NCBI GenBank assembly: GCA_028023455.1
Contig: JAQFVV010006293.1
Span: forward strand, 2,861,844 to 2,925,843
Reading direction: 5' to 3'
Length of the DNA stretch: 64,000 nucleotides
DNA from: Epiperipatus broadwayi
Taxonomy: Eukaryota; Onychophora; Udeonychophora; Euonychophora; Peripatidae
Shown here: positions 23,417 through 34,779 of the stretch, in pieces
Numbering within the stretch: the first letter of the stretch is position 1
Layout of the letters: the number at the start of each line of letters is the position of its first letter
Made by a program: the position numbers and the translations under genes
Notes under the pieces: generated by a model
Database searches by the model: none
Told to the model about the DNA's origin: nothing
What the model saw: only the letters and a program-made list of their open reading frames with translations

Positions 23417-25649
23417 TGTAACTGGATTGGGACCCCACTTACTCTGGTGGTCATTTATTTTCTGATGAGCATGTTGCGGGAAGGAAAGAATGATTGACAT
23501 TACTCAAGGCTGATGTCACTCCCCTTTCTACAATAATGTTTCCTGCTCATCAGAGGATTTAGCACTAAAGAGACTGAAAATATCTAGAAATTTATCTGTT
23601 TGGTTTCTCAAATGGCACCACTAGAGTTCCAGCTTACTACAACCTTACTCACCCTGATCAGGTTATTCTGGACATAGCTCAGGAAACATGAAATTCCTGT
23701 GAACAAGTACACTAAAAACTGGATGACATAAAATGAAACTGACAAGATATATTATTTTATATAATCACAATTTATTTAAATAACAGTATTTGGATAACAT
23801 TCCTTCTAATAGTTCGTTGCAGTTCAGGTTCCATAAATCAGTTAGTCCATTTCATTGGTAACTTGTCTGATGCTTGGTCCCATCATTGTTGATCATACAG
23901 TGTCCATCATTTAGATTCAATAATTCTGTTCTGCCAGCATTTGTATAGTAGGGATTCATTTAGATATTCATGTGTACATCATGGATACCTCCCTTATCAT
24001 TTCTCAAGCTTAAATCCTCCTTCTGAAGGATTATATTCTCCTTGTATGCACATATATATGGATCATAGACATATCTATTAATTCTTCATTGCAATATACT
24101 CTTAGGTAAGTTTGATTTATATTTGGATTAATCCTTTCCATCTAATCATTCATAGCCATAATTATATTCAAATATATTCATATATTTAATGCATGTATTT
24201 AGACATATATTTAATTCCTGTATGTAGACATCTATTTAATTCATGTATATAAACACATATTTAATTCATGTATATAGATGCATCCTGTATGTAGACATCT
24301 ATTTAATTCATGTATATAGACACATATTTAATTCATGTATATAGACATATTTAATTCAGATACATAGACACATATTTAATTCCTGTACATAAATGCACAT
24401 ATTTAATTCATGTATATATAATAGTGACTCTTTTTTGGTTGAACATAATGCATTTATGGAGTATATACATATTGGGGTATGTCCACCCTAAATTAATTCT
24501 TATATTATAATTTCCATATTCTGTTTAGCAAGTTTAAAGTTAGCAATTTGGAATATTTTTTTTTATACCCTTGATTATAGAGCGTAACTTCAAATCAATG
24601 TTATAAGTTTTTTTAAATCATTCATTATTGTGTTTCGCTATTTCTGTCAATATATTTCAATCTATTTTTTTTTTTTAAATTTTAATAACAATAATGGCAA
24701 TTATATTATTTTATGAGAAATTATTTTGGTACATAACATTTTATCATTTTGTTGAATAAATCATTTAAATAATCATATTTCATTTTATCTTTTCAGAAAT
24801 GCTTTTTTTACAGCATTTTCATAAATACCTTAAAATATTTCAAATGTTATCTAGAGTTTTCTTATCTTTAAGAGTTTTCTTATCTTTAAATTTATCTGTT
24901 GGTGATTCACCACTGGTAAATCTTCACATTAAAAAGGGATTTGTCTTAGAGCTGAATGGTATGCATTTTCTTTTGGTGGTCACTTAGGCACGATTTTTCA
25001 ACTTCATGACTTCTTCATGGGGTGGAAAGGGAGAGTGAGTTATTTTTTCTAGCCAAACATTCTAGCATTTTTCATGTTGATAATTTCTTCATATTGCAGA
25101 TTTACAGTAATCATGACTTTCTCCTGCTAACTGCTGCACTTCTTCGATTAATGGCCACAGCAGTTCCAAACTTAGTTGGTCTGGTTACTTAAATTGTGAT
25201 TAGCTGTGTAGCAACTACAACAATCAACCACTAATAAAAAATGCCATGAATTGCCTGATTTCTGTATATTCTCTTATCTAACCCATACTGACTATGTTTT
25301 TCAAAAACATGTTGACTTCTTTGGCCTAAGGTAAGAAAATGGTGCTATCTATTTTAATGAACGAATTACATTTCTATATTGTAATTCATAAACATTCAGC
25401 CCTAACAAAAAATATATTGATAACATTTAAAACCAGAGATTTTTGATGATAAAAATTTGTTAATTAAACATGTCATTTAATTTCTAATTGTACATTTTAA
25501 ATATTGATTTTTCTTGTCCTTTTTCAGAGGATTTGAATTTACACATTTTGTTTTTATAACTGTATCAGCCTTCTTTTCATAAATCAAACCATTTTAAAAT
25601 GGGGAAGGGGGGGTAACTTCAGGATATATGAAACAATGTATCTGTTTCA
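23417..25649 (-). repeat. 3' LTR (left copy), 2233 bp
   Basis: This aligns along its length with 28203-32807 once the nested hAT and a 108-bp duplication are removed. Shared landmarks are GGAAAGAATGATTG, TTTCCTGCTCATCAGAGGAT, CTCAGGAAACATGA, a 26-28-bp minisatellite (24177-24420), TTGGGGTATGTCCACCCTAA and AGGATATATGAAACA at the far end. By eye the two copies differ at roughly one base in ten with small indels, so the insertion is old. An LTR this long is well above the usual few hundred bases. Confidence 0.85.
24177..24420 (+). repeat. Minisatellite inside the 3' LTR
   Basis: About nine diverged units of 22-28 bp built on TTTAATTCATGTATATAGAC and ACATA. The same array is in the other LTR (28915-28945 and 31190-31460). 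Confidence 0.85.
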
Positions 25650-25662
25650 TCAACCCCCTGCT
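25650..25662 (-). promoter_or_regulatory. Polypurine tract next to the 3' LTR
   Basis: On the minus strand GCAGGGGGTTGA lies directly before the LTR start TGAAACAGA. The position and G-rich composition fit the plus-strand priming site of an LTR element. It is short and carries two T residues, so the call is mainly positional. Confidence 0.6.
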
Positions 25663-26449
25663 AAATTTTGGGATGAATTGCCTTAAAACACAATTTCATT
25701 CCACAAACATAAAATTTCATTACTAATGATGGTATGTCCACTTGGTTATTTGATTACTGGTAATAATCTTATTTATTTGATCTTGTTATTTTGGAAGATG
25801 GGGGTGATTATTGGTCTAATATTTGCCTCCCTGACTCCAGAACCATAATGAACAAAAAATCTCATTACCAAACCCAAGCTTGCAATGTAACATAAGTGCT
25901 ATAAGGACTATCTCAGTTTAAGCACAAACACAACTTACTATCCAGACCCAAAGAAATGTTTGGCCATGGGGAATACCTTGCTCATTTCCTTCAACAATCT
26001 TATAGGCTCCATACCTATGACACAATTCTGTGCCTGGAAGACAATTCAGTATTCTACTGATTAAAAATCCAGCTCCTATGAGGGGCTTATTTGAAAAAAA
26101 ATTAAACCATAGGTAGGTACAGTGTGGAGATAAAACATTGAAGCATCATGAACACACTGCATCCATATACCTATATGAATATCACCATTCATGATCAGCA
26201 TTAAAAGCAAAGCTATAATACTTCTTAATATTTACTCCAATTTCTTCAAAGTATCTTCTTCTTTCCTCAGTTTCAGTTTCATCATCTTGTTTATGTTTGT
26301 TTCCTTGGTCAGAAGTGTAACTGCATCCTGCTTTAGGAGATTGAGGATTATGATCAGTTCTCTGATAATAATTCCTTGTGTTCTAAGGTGATAAACTTCT
26401 GTTTTGTCCAGTTGTTTGTTTTGTCATGAGTATTTCCTTCATGAATGTC
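25663..26449 (-). other. Interior between gag remnant and polypurine tract, no pol seen
   Basis: In an autonomous Ty3-like element several kilobases of protease, RT, RNase H and integrase would lie here. Only about 800 bp exist and no RT or integrase motif could be read in any frame, so pol has been deleted or was never present. Confidence 0.6.
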
Positions 26450-27880
26450 TGATCCACTTCCAGATCTTCTAACTATTCTAGATCTGGTAGGTCTGTTGAT
26501 GTGCCAGTTGAATTTCTCCTCTTTCTCTTCCATGATGGCATTTCATTTCTTTTATTATAATACCATGGTGGTGCATCATGCTTACTGTAGCATTGTGGAG
26601 GTATTTTCCTTTTATACCTGAGAGCATTTATTCTTGGTCCATCATCTCTCCTACATGGGGCTTTACTTTATAGCTTGATCCTCCTTCTTTGTTTGTTGCT
26701 GAGGTACCACAATTGTCATATGCTGTTAACAGCTTGGCCACCTACTCAATAGATTGGTGATCTGTCCCAATCAGCATCCTCTCAATGTAGCTGGGAAAAG
26801 TGTGACAGATCATCCTGATGATCTGGAGTTCCATTAGTGAACCTGCTGTCAGGGTCTTTAACTTGGCAACTTGTTTTCAGAAGAAGGGGTATAGGGTTCA
26901 CCAGGTGGGCATTTCTCCTGTGATGCCTTATATTTGATGTCCTCCTGATTATCATCACTCCAATAACAGTTCATGAGTGACTTTTTAAAATTATTAAAAT
27001 TGTTAGGCTGACTAAATAGTGACTCCCACCATACTTAAGCTACGTCCTGCAAATGACTACAAGCTATTGCAAGATTTGCCTCCTCAGGCATTGTGTAAAT
27101 GCTGAAGTACCGATCTATACTTACTCAATAGGTGCTTCATTAGAGCCTCCTGAAATTGTTCATAATTTGAGAAAGAGGTTTACAATCATTGGCATGTAGT
27201 TAATGGAACTTCTTGATTAATTTTATGAAAATTTTCTTCTAAATTTTTGCTTTGTGACTGTTTCTGTCCTTTCATTTGCTTGCCTCTTGTCTGGCATATG
27301 TTGCCCTGGCACCATATGGCAGCTTTTTATTTGCAGTTATTTTACTTGGGTGGTCAAGATATCCACTTGCTCCCATGTGGATTTTGTCTATTTTTATATC
27401 CATGCCTTCACAAATTTGGGCCATCTTGACCTCTTGTCCACTCAGAAACTGTTTGACTTCTTCCAGGACCTTTTCTTCTCAATATTTGGTCAGTAATATG
27501 ATTTATTATTTGGTTAATTTTTTTTCATTTTGACTTTCAGTTGCTTCTATTATTTGTTTCTCTATTCTTTGGTTTGCTTCTTCAATCTGTTTTTACATCT
27601 TCTCATTTTGACTTTGATTTGCTTCTATTATTTATTTTTATTCTCTTCTCTCTTTCTATTATCTTCTCTTTGTTTCTTATCATCTTCTCTTTGCTGGTCT
27701 CTCCTACTATTTTCAATTTTAAACCTTTATAATAGCTGGATTAGCATGCACACCTCTATTTTCTGGGTTCCTTCCATTTGTTGCTGACCATCTTCTATTG
27801 GATCACTTTCTTCTTGCTTTTGTTCTTCACTAGGAATATTCTTCTCAGATTCTGTGTTCATCATTTTTCTTCTTGCTCTA
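26450..27880 (-). pseudogene. Gag-like polyprotein remnant of the LTR element
   Basis: The minus strand keeps readable capsid-like pieces in consistent order. From the 5' side there is an acidic, Gln/Glu-rich N-terminal part (27720-27860). Next is MPEEANLAIACSHLQDVA, a stop, VWWESLFSQPNNFNNFKKSL and NCYWSDDNQEDIKYK (27096 down to 26930). Then comes AGSLMELQIIRMICHTFPSY (about 26800-26850). Next is RKIPPQCYSKHDAPPWYYNK (about 26600), placed where gag proteins of this group carry a Cys/His motif just before the protease. W-W and the Y-W-S block are what I recognise as Ty3-like capsid. At least three stops interrupt it. No pol follows in the roughly 800 bp remaining before the 3' LTR. Confidence 0.7.
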
Positions 27881-28182
27881 GTTATCAGCTATATTTTATT
27901 AACTTGCAATTTACTTCTTTCTTGTTATATCTGACTCTTTGACAATTTTATTGTTGATTTCTTTTATTTATCTAATTTTAGTAAGTTTTCTCTGATTAGC
28001 TCCATATTCTTTATTATAATTATTTATTCTTTATATACCATTCATTTTACTTTATCATTCCATTTCATACCCCCAAACTGTGTGCACTGTTCTCATCTTA
28101 CAGAATTGTAATTTGCTTTTTCTTTGTCTGCTTCTTTTTACCTTCTAGATTTTTATGCCTATGGGCAGGCTAGCTTGATTGA

Positions 28183-28200
28183 GCCCCATGTTGGGTGCCA
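28183..28200 (-). promoter_or_regulatory. tRNA primer-binding site
   Basis: TGGCACCCAACATGGGGC on the minus strand, two bases after the 5' LTR. It closely resembles the TGGCGCCCAACGTGGGGC type used by retroelements that prime from a lysine tRNA. The ten-base direct match was judged by eye, so the tRNA identity is inferred. Confidence 0.75.
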
Positions 28201-28945
28201 ATTATAACCAGATTTGGACCCTACATACTCGGGAGTCATTTATTTCCCGATGAACATATTGCAGAAAGGAAAGAATGATTGGCATTACTCAAGATGATGC
28301 CACTCCCCTTTTCTCCAATAACATTTCCTGCTCATCAGAGGATGTAGTGTTAAAGAGACTGAAAACATCTAGAAATTAGTGTTTGGTTTCCCAAATGCCA
28401 CACCCCAATCAGGTTATACTGAACATAGCTCAGGAAACATGAGATTCCTGTGAATAAGTACACTAGAAAATGGATGACATAAAATGAAACTGACAAGGTA
28501 TACTATTTTATATAACCACAATTTATTTAAATAACAGTACTTGAATAACACTGCTTCTAATAGTTCTTGCAGTTCAAGTTCCAAAGATCAGTTAGTCCAT
28601 TTTATCAGTAACTTCTCTGATGCTTGGTCCCATCATTGATCATACAATGTCCATTTAGATTTCATAATCCTGTTCTGCCAGCATTCACATAGTAGATTTA
28701 TTTAAATATCTGTGTGTACATCATGGATACTCCCTTATAATTTCTCAAACTTAAATTCTCCTTCTATGAGTTTATATTCTCCTCGTATGTGCATATATAT
28801 AGTTCATAGATGTGTCTATTAATTCCATATTGCAATATAGTCTTAAATAAGTTTGTTTTAATTTGGATTAATCCTTTTCATCTAATTATTCAGTAGCCAT
28901 AATTATATTCAAAGATATTAGCATATTTAATTCATGTATCTAGAC

Positions 28946-31185
28946 CAGGAGTATGCAAATAGCAGCCTGCAGGCTGCATGCAACCTGGTAAGAGTTTTTT
29001 GTGACCCATCAAAACAGTCAGAAAAATCCACCTTGAACCAATATTTCCTTTCCATGCATGACTGAAGATTTGTCTCATATTTTCCACTAGAATGACCATG
29101 TCAGTATATATGCAGAGTATAGATATGATATGCAGTGCTTTCCCAGTTAATTTCCAATTGTCTTTGCAAAAGTAAATATATAAATTTCTAACTTTAGTGA
29201 AACCATGAACCTTCTGAAAAAATGTAAAAACAGTGATGAATGTTATGTGTTTAATGAAGACTGGACAAAGAAATATTTCTTTGGTAATACAGAGAATAAA
29301 GCAGTGTGTTTATTGTGTCATGAAATGATAGCCACATTTACGGAGTACAATATGAAATGACACCACAAAACAAAACATAGTGAATTTGGCTGCAAACTTT
29401 CCAAGAACACAAAGTAAAAGCTGCAAAGTATGTGAAAAGGCCAAAGAAGCAACAAACATTATTTACAAAGCAATCAACACTTCAAATAATGCTACAGAAA
29501 CAAGTTTCATGGTAGCTTACAATCTCGCTAAACACAACAAGCCTTTTTCAGATGGTGAGTTTATTAAGCAGTATATGGTAAAGTGAGCAAGTGTATTGTT
29601 TCCTGATATGAGAAGCAAATTTGAAAGCATTTCATTGTCAAGAAGGACTATAGTGTGGTGCAATGACTCAATTAGTGACAAACTCACAGAATAGCAGCTG
29701 AAGACTGTGCACAAAGGTTTTGTTTAGTTTTTGTTGGCACTGGTTGAGATGAAAAATAATGAAGACATTGCATAATTACTCATTTTTATCCATGGAATTA
29801 ATAAAACTTTTATTATCACAGAGGAATTACTTGGCCTAGTGAATTGTGTGGAGAAAAATGGCTTGTCCTGGAACAAAATGGCAAGCATTACAACAGATGG
29901 GGCCAGAGCTTTCAGTGGAAAATATGTAGGTATGATTAAGCTTTTAAAAAAACAAGTTATAAGCACAAGGCACAGACAGTAATATCTTGTCTTTTCATTG
30001 CATTTTGCATCAGGAGAGCCTTTGTAAAGCTGCACTGGACTTAAAGCATGTGGTAAATCCTATCGTTAGTGTGGTAAACACAATCAGAGAAGGACACTCC
30101 ATCATTGACAGTTCAAATCTTTTCTTGAAGATATGGAGGTAGAGTATGATGATGTAATTTACCACAACAGTGTGTGGTGGTTGGGCCTGGGGGACTTGAT
30201 AAAAAGAGTCTGGGCATTGCAGAATGAAATCCTCTTATTTCTGGACATGAAGGAGATATCTCATGATCTCATTTCAAAAATAGGATTTGATGAGTGGAGA
30301 TATGAGATGATGTTTGCAGTTGATATATTTGAGAAATTGAATGATCTGAATGTGACATTGCAGGCAAAGGGGTTGTTTGCACATGAAATGTGGAAGCATG
30401 TAAAATCATTAAAAAAAACCTAGATCTATTTGCAAGGCAAGCAGGTGAAGACAATTTTTGTCACTTCCCTTTATTAGGAAAATAGAACATGCCTGAAAGT
30501 GTTTCTGCTAAGATTATGGATCATCTTCAAAGTTTGGAAGACCAGGTCACAAGAATATTTCAGGACTTTAAGAAAATCGAACCTAAATTCAATTTGCTCT
30601 CTTATCCCATCACTATTGATAATTACCCAGCACCTGAGGATCTGCAGCTTAAACTTATTGACATGCAGTCAGTTCACACTGTGAAATAAATGTTTAATGC
30701 TGTGACATTAGTTGACTTTTACAAATCTTTGTCTTTTGAAAAATTTCCATGTATGAAGAAATTTGCTGGAAAAATGTTCTCCATATTTAGGTCTACATAT
30801 ATTTGTGAGCAAAGTTTTTCTTGCTTGAAGCTTAACAAGAGTAAATATAGATGCTCTTTGATGGACATTAACTTGAACATTGTGATAAGAATCTCAACAA
30901 GCAATCTCATTCCTGATTTTAAAAAAGTGTGATAGGGTACATTTGTTTCATTAAACTGATTCTAAAATTAAATGTGATTGCAGATATAGATGATATGAAA
31001 TTAACACAATAAATAAATTGAATAAAACTGCCACTATTTTATTTAATTTATATTTATTGATTTTTATGGTACAATTTATACCTTTTGTGAAATGCAAAGT
31101 TAACTAAGGAATGCAATCCTTTTAAAAGGCACGACCCTCTGCTTCCACAAAGTGACCCCCAAGCCAAAACAATTGTCCACCTCTG
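28946..31185 (+). mobile_element. hAT DNA transposon, copy 3, nested in the LTR
   Basis: The ends are CAGGAGTATGCAAAT at 28946 and ATTGTCCACCTCTG ending at 31185, an imperfect inverted pair of the hAT type. The flanking octamers ATCTAGAC and ATATAGAT match at 6 of 8 positions, a worn target duplication inside the minisatellite. The interior encodes a broken GTF2IRD2-like transposase on the plus strand. The absence of this block from the other LTR shows it arrived after the retrotransposon. Confidence 0.85.
29205..30932 (+). pseudogene. GTF2IRD2/EPM2AIP1-like hAT transposase, broken
   Basis: It starts MNLLKKCKNSDECYVFNEDW and continues into a BED-like finger, AVCLLCHEMIATFTEYNMK then HHKTKHSEF (29300-29380), with CxxC and two His separated by a stop where relatives have Lys-Arg. 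NKPFSDGEFIKQ at about 29550 matches the conserved KPF..GEFIK block. VWWLGLGDLIKRVWALQNEI (30169-30228) corresponds to the VRWLSRG.VLKRF..L..EI block. The C-terminal dimerisation domain is in good shape: STYICEQSFSCLKLNKSK (30795-30845), then a hydrophobic helix to DFKKV and a stop at 30930-30932. Frameshifts and stops in between rule out function. The family is related to domesticated vertebrate GTF2IRD2; here it is a plain transposon. Confidence 0.82.
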
Positions 31186-31189
31186 ATAT

Positions 31190-31460
31190 AGATACATATT
31201 TAATTCCTGTTTGTAGACACATTTAATCCATGTATATAGTTACATATTTAATTCAGGTACATAGATGCATATTTAATTTCTATATGTAGATGCATGTATT
31301 TAATTAATGTACATAGATGCACATTTAATTGCTGTATATATATGCATATTTAATTTATATTTAATTCATGTATATAGACAAATGTTTAATTCAGGTACAT
31401 AGACACATAGTTAATTCCTCTATGTAGACACACATATTTAATTCATATAGATAGACACAC
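31190..31460 (+). repeat. Minisatellite inside the 5' LTR, right of the hAT
   Basis: About ten diverged units of TTTAATTCATGTATATAGAC type, continuing the array cut at 28945 by the hAT. Confidence 0.85.
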
Positions 31461-31462
31461 AT

Positions 31463-31678
31463 AGTGACTTCTTTCTTGGTTAAACATAATGCATTTACGG
31501 AGTATACATATATTGGGGTATGTCCACCCTAAATTTATTTTTATATTATAATTTTCATATTCTGTTTAGCAGTGACTTCTTTCTTGGTTAAACATAATGC
31601 ATTTACGGAGTATACATATATTGGGGTATGTCCACCCTAAATTTATTTTTATATTATAATTTTCATATTCTGTTTAGC
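31463..31678 (+). repeat. 108-bp perfect tandem duplication in the 5' LTR
   Basis: 31463-31570 and 31571-31678 look identical base for base, beginning AGTGACTTCTTTCTTGG and ending TCTGTTTAGC. The 3' LTR has one copy (about 24423-24530). Because the two units are identical while the LTRs differ by roughly a tenth, the duplication is recent. Confidence 0.92.
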
Positions 31679-33039
31679 AAGTTTAAAGTTAGCAATTTGG
31701 AATATATTTGTTTATACTCTTGATTATAGAGCTTAACCTCGAATCAATGTTATAAGTTTTATCACTTAAAAGAAAATAAGTAAATTCATTATTATGTTTC
31801 ACCATTTCTATCAATGTATTTCAATTTACCTTTTTTAAAAAAATTTTAATAAAAATAATGGCAATTATATTATTCTATAAGAAATTATTTTGGTACATAG
31901 CATTTTATCATTTTGTTAAATTAATTACTTAAATAACGACATTTCATTTTATCTTTTCCCAAATGCTTTTCTTATAGCATTTTCATAAATTCCTTTAAAT
32001 ATTTCAAATGTTATCTAGAGTTTTCTTACCTTTAAACTTATCTGTTGGTGATTCACAGCTGGTAAATCTTCACATTAAAAAGTGATTTGTCTTAGAGATG
32101 AATGGTATACATTTTCTTTTGGTGGTCACTTAGGCATGATTTTTCAACTTCATGACTTCTTCATGGGGTGGAATGGGAAAGTGAGTTATTTTTTCTAGCC
32201 AAACATTCTAGCATTTTTCATGTTGATAATTTGCTTCTATATATTGCAGTTTTATAGTAACCATTTTTCTACTAACTGCTGAACTTCTTCAATTAATGGT
32301 CACAGTGGCTACAGACTTAGTTGGTCCAGTTCTCTAAACTGCGATTAGCTAGTAGCAACTACAACAATCAATCCTTAATAAAAAAATGCCACAAATTGCC
32401 TGATTCCTCTATTTATATTCTTTTACCTCACTCATGTTGACCAATATGTTTTGCAAAAACATATTAATTTCTTTTGCCTAAGGCAAGAAAGTGATATTAC
32501 CTTGTTTTAATGAATTAATTACAGCATTTCTACATTATAATTAGTAAACATTCAGCTCTAACAAAAAAATATTCTATCTAACATTTGAAACCACAGATTT
32601 TTAATGATAAAAATTCATTAATTAAATGTGTCAATTAACTTCTAATTGACATTTTAAATGTTGATTTTTCTCTTCATTCTTTTTCAGAGAATTTGAATTC
32701 ACACATTTTGTTTTTACAACTGTGTCAGCTTTCTTTTTTAAAATCAAACCATTTTAAACTAGTAAGGGGGGAAGTAACTTCAGGATATATGAAACATGTC
32801 TGTTTCAATATATATATATATAATAACCAAGAATATTATCCATAGATTGGAGTTAAGCATTTCAGGAGAATAGATGATTTGCCACAACTTACAATATAGC
32901 ATAATATTTATATATTGAAAAATGTTAAAAACTCATTTTATAAAAAATAGCTTTCTATCAAGATTTTTTTTACCATAAAGTTAAACAGCAATCAGTGTTG
33001 TATTTACACAACAACTGAGAAATTTATGTACTGATTAAT

Positions 33040-34180
33040 ATGATGGATGGGATCATAAAATGTAGAAAAGAATTTTATTAAAAATTATATAGTAATAAAG
33101 AACATAAAAATAGAGTATCTCCTACAATTATTATATTTTCTGAATTGCAAAATATTTTAAATGAAGAGCTGAGATATACTATTAAAAATATGAATAAAAA
33201 AAAAGCTCCAGAATGATGGAATTATTATTTTTTTATAAAAGCAAGTGAAGAAATAGAAAAAGTGTTGGCAAAATTATATACGGAATATCTAAATGACAAA
33301 TAATGAACAAAGGGACTGGATGAATGCAGTAATCTTAATATATTAGAAAGATGATAAAGATATTAAAAATTATAGACCTATCAGTTCTGTACAAAATCTT
33401 TAACAATATAATTATAATTAAGTTATAGTGAATATTGGATTTTAATCAACCAAAAGAACAAGCTGAATTTAAAAACAGTTTTAGCACAGTGTATTATATT
33501 CAAGTACTAAGAAGTTATAAAAATTACTAATGAATAAGAGTTGAAATTATGTCATGTATTTTTAAATTAGTAAAAAAACATTTGATTTTATAAGCATTTG
33601 ATTAATGCTTTAGATCATTAAGATATAGATCCAGATATTGTTATATTCTAGCAAATATTTATTAAAATTTATCAGCAATCATTAAGTTGCATATTCATGC
33701 TAAAAAAAGATTAACACTGAGAAGGGTATATAACAAGATTATTCTAAATCACCAAATTTTTTTACAATAGTTTTTTTTTAATGTCGTGATTAAAATGGAA
33801 AAATAAGGGAGTAAATGATGGTTGTTTAAGTTATATAGATTTTATAGATGACAGTTATTTCGAAAAATAGTGCTATGCCTTGGGACACTTAACAAAAAAG
33901 CAGTACACAATTTCACATTCATTAATGAAATATGGAATAGTAATAAAAAGAGAATTAAAAACTGAAAAAGAACTAAATTGGATATATTAATAATAAAAAA
34001 AACAGATGGACAGTTTAAGATTTAAATTGGATTCCAAGAGATGGTAAAAGTCCTTAAAAAGACAATATGTGAGATGGATGGATAAAATAAATAAGTTTGC
34101 TAGTATGATGGGAAAAAAAGTCTGTTTCACATAAACTGGATTAAACTTGAAGAGATTTTTTATGTTGTAGTGGATTGATA
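33040..34180 (+). pseudogene. Decayed RTE-like LINE reverse transcriptase (copy C)
   Basis: Fragments in several frames keep the RT order. AAAGCTCCAGAATGATGGAA (33203) is the KAPG.DGI block. NYRPISSVQNL lies near 33370. KEQAEFKNSFSTVYYIQVL (33455-33510) corresponds to EQAGFR....D.I..L. LSYIDFIDDSYFEK (33826-33870) retains the shape of the F.DD palm box. AGATGGACAGTTTAAGATTT (34012) matches the C-terminal RWT-x-DLNWIPR block also found in copy D. All blocks carry stops. It is the same family as copies A, B, D and E. The LTR element ends only about 230 bp upstream. Confidence 0.68.
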
Positions 34181-34775
34181 ATGGTTGAAATGTCTAATTC
34201 TCTACACCATGATTCAAGTAGCATGCTTTCCAGTCACACTTTTATTCATATAAAATATTATGCATCAGGTGAAGACTATATTATCAGTATCTTGATTATT
34301 TGATCCGTTCTTAAAGCAACAGGTTATTTTCATGCCTATTTAGAAACTGGCATACAAAATTGTCATCAACTACCGATGGGTTAAGGAAGTGAAAAGTATT
34401 GATGCTGGCATTAACATTCATATTAATATTATATGACAAAGGTGTAATCATATACACACATAAGTATAATATAAAATAATAAATAAGGATAAGACTAAAG
34501 TTATTCTTATCAGTCATTTCACATGCATGAAATTATGGAAACTATGATGTTTATATATATAAGAATTACAATAAACATACAAGATGAGTACATCTATGTT
34601 TTATTTCAAATCTACTAAAACAAAGCCAAGCCACAATTCACTATTTAAAAATGTGTACAGATGCACACACACCCATTAATACATTGTCTTAATCAAATTT
34701 GAAATATGATATTAATGTCATTGATATGTTGTTTTTATTTCTTTGCATAATCTATTTTTTATGTGGTCATCATCA
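34181..34775. other. No gene seen between two opposing LINE fragments
   Basis: AT-rich DNA with a 68-codon unrecognised minus-strand frame at 34311-34517. Confidence 0.4.
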
Positions 34776-34779
34776 CCAT

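Larger units (their letters stand above)
23417..32807 (-). mobile_element. LTR retrotransposon with 2.2-kb LTRs, gag remnant, no pol
   Basis: Two long direct repeats (23417-25649 and 28203-32807) bracket a 2.55-kb interior. On the minus strand the LTRs begin TGAAAC. The 3' LTR ends GTTACA; the 5' LTR now reads GTTATA at that point, so its terminal CA has mutated. The 5' LTR is followed, after 2 nt, by TGGCACCCAACATGGGGC, an 18-nt sequence in the classic primer-binding-site style. A purine tract GCAGGGGGTTGA abuts the 3' LTR. The flanks are ATATAT on both sides, consistent with a short target duplication but not decisive because the sequence is a simple repeat. The interior has gag-like sequence and no recognisable protease, RT, RNase H or integrase. 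The element's size here is inflated by a nested hAT. Confidence 0.85.
28203..32807 (-). repeat. 5' LTR (right copy), interrupted by a hAT
   Basis: Homologous to 23417-25649 but 4605 bp long because a 2240-bp hAT (28946-31185) sits in its minisatellite and 108 bp are tandemly duplicated at 31463-31678. Its inner edge reads TATAACC on the plus strand where the left copy has TGTAACT. Its outer edge is TGTTTCA at 32801-32807, followed by an AT microsatellite. Confidence 0.85.

Noticed and set aside
24177-24420. CRISPR-like array
   Set aside because: The units are contiguous and diverged with no unique spacers, in a eukaryotic LTR; it is a minisatellite.
27247-27787. Several overlapping Phe/Leu/Cys-rich plus-strand frames resembling membrane proteins
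   Set aside because: This is the antisense of the gag-like region of the LTR element; the hydrophobicity comes from complementing an acidic, A-rich sense strand.
29724-30035. 103-codon minus-strand frame
   Set aside because: It is antisense to the GTF2IRD2-like transposase of hAT copy 3.
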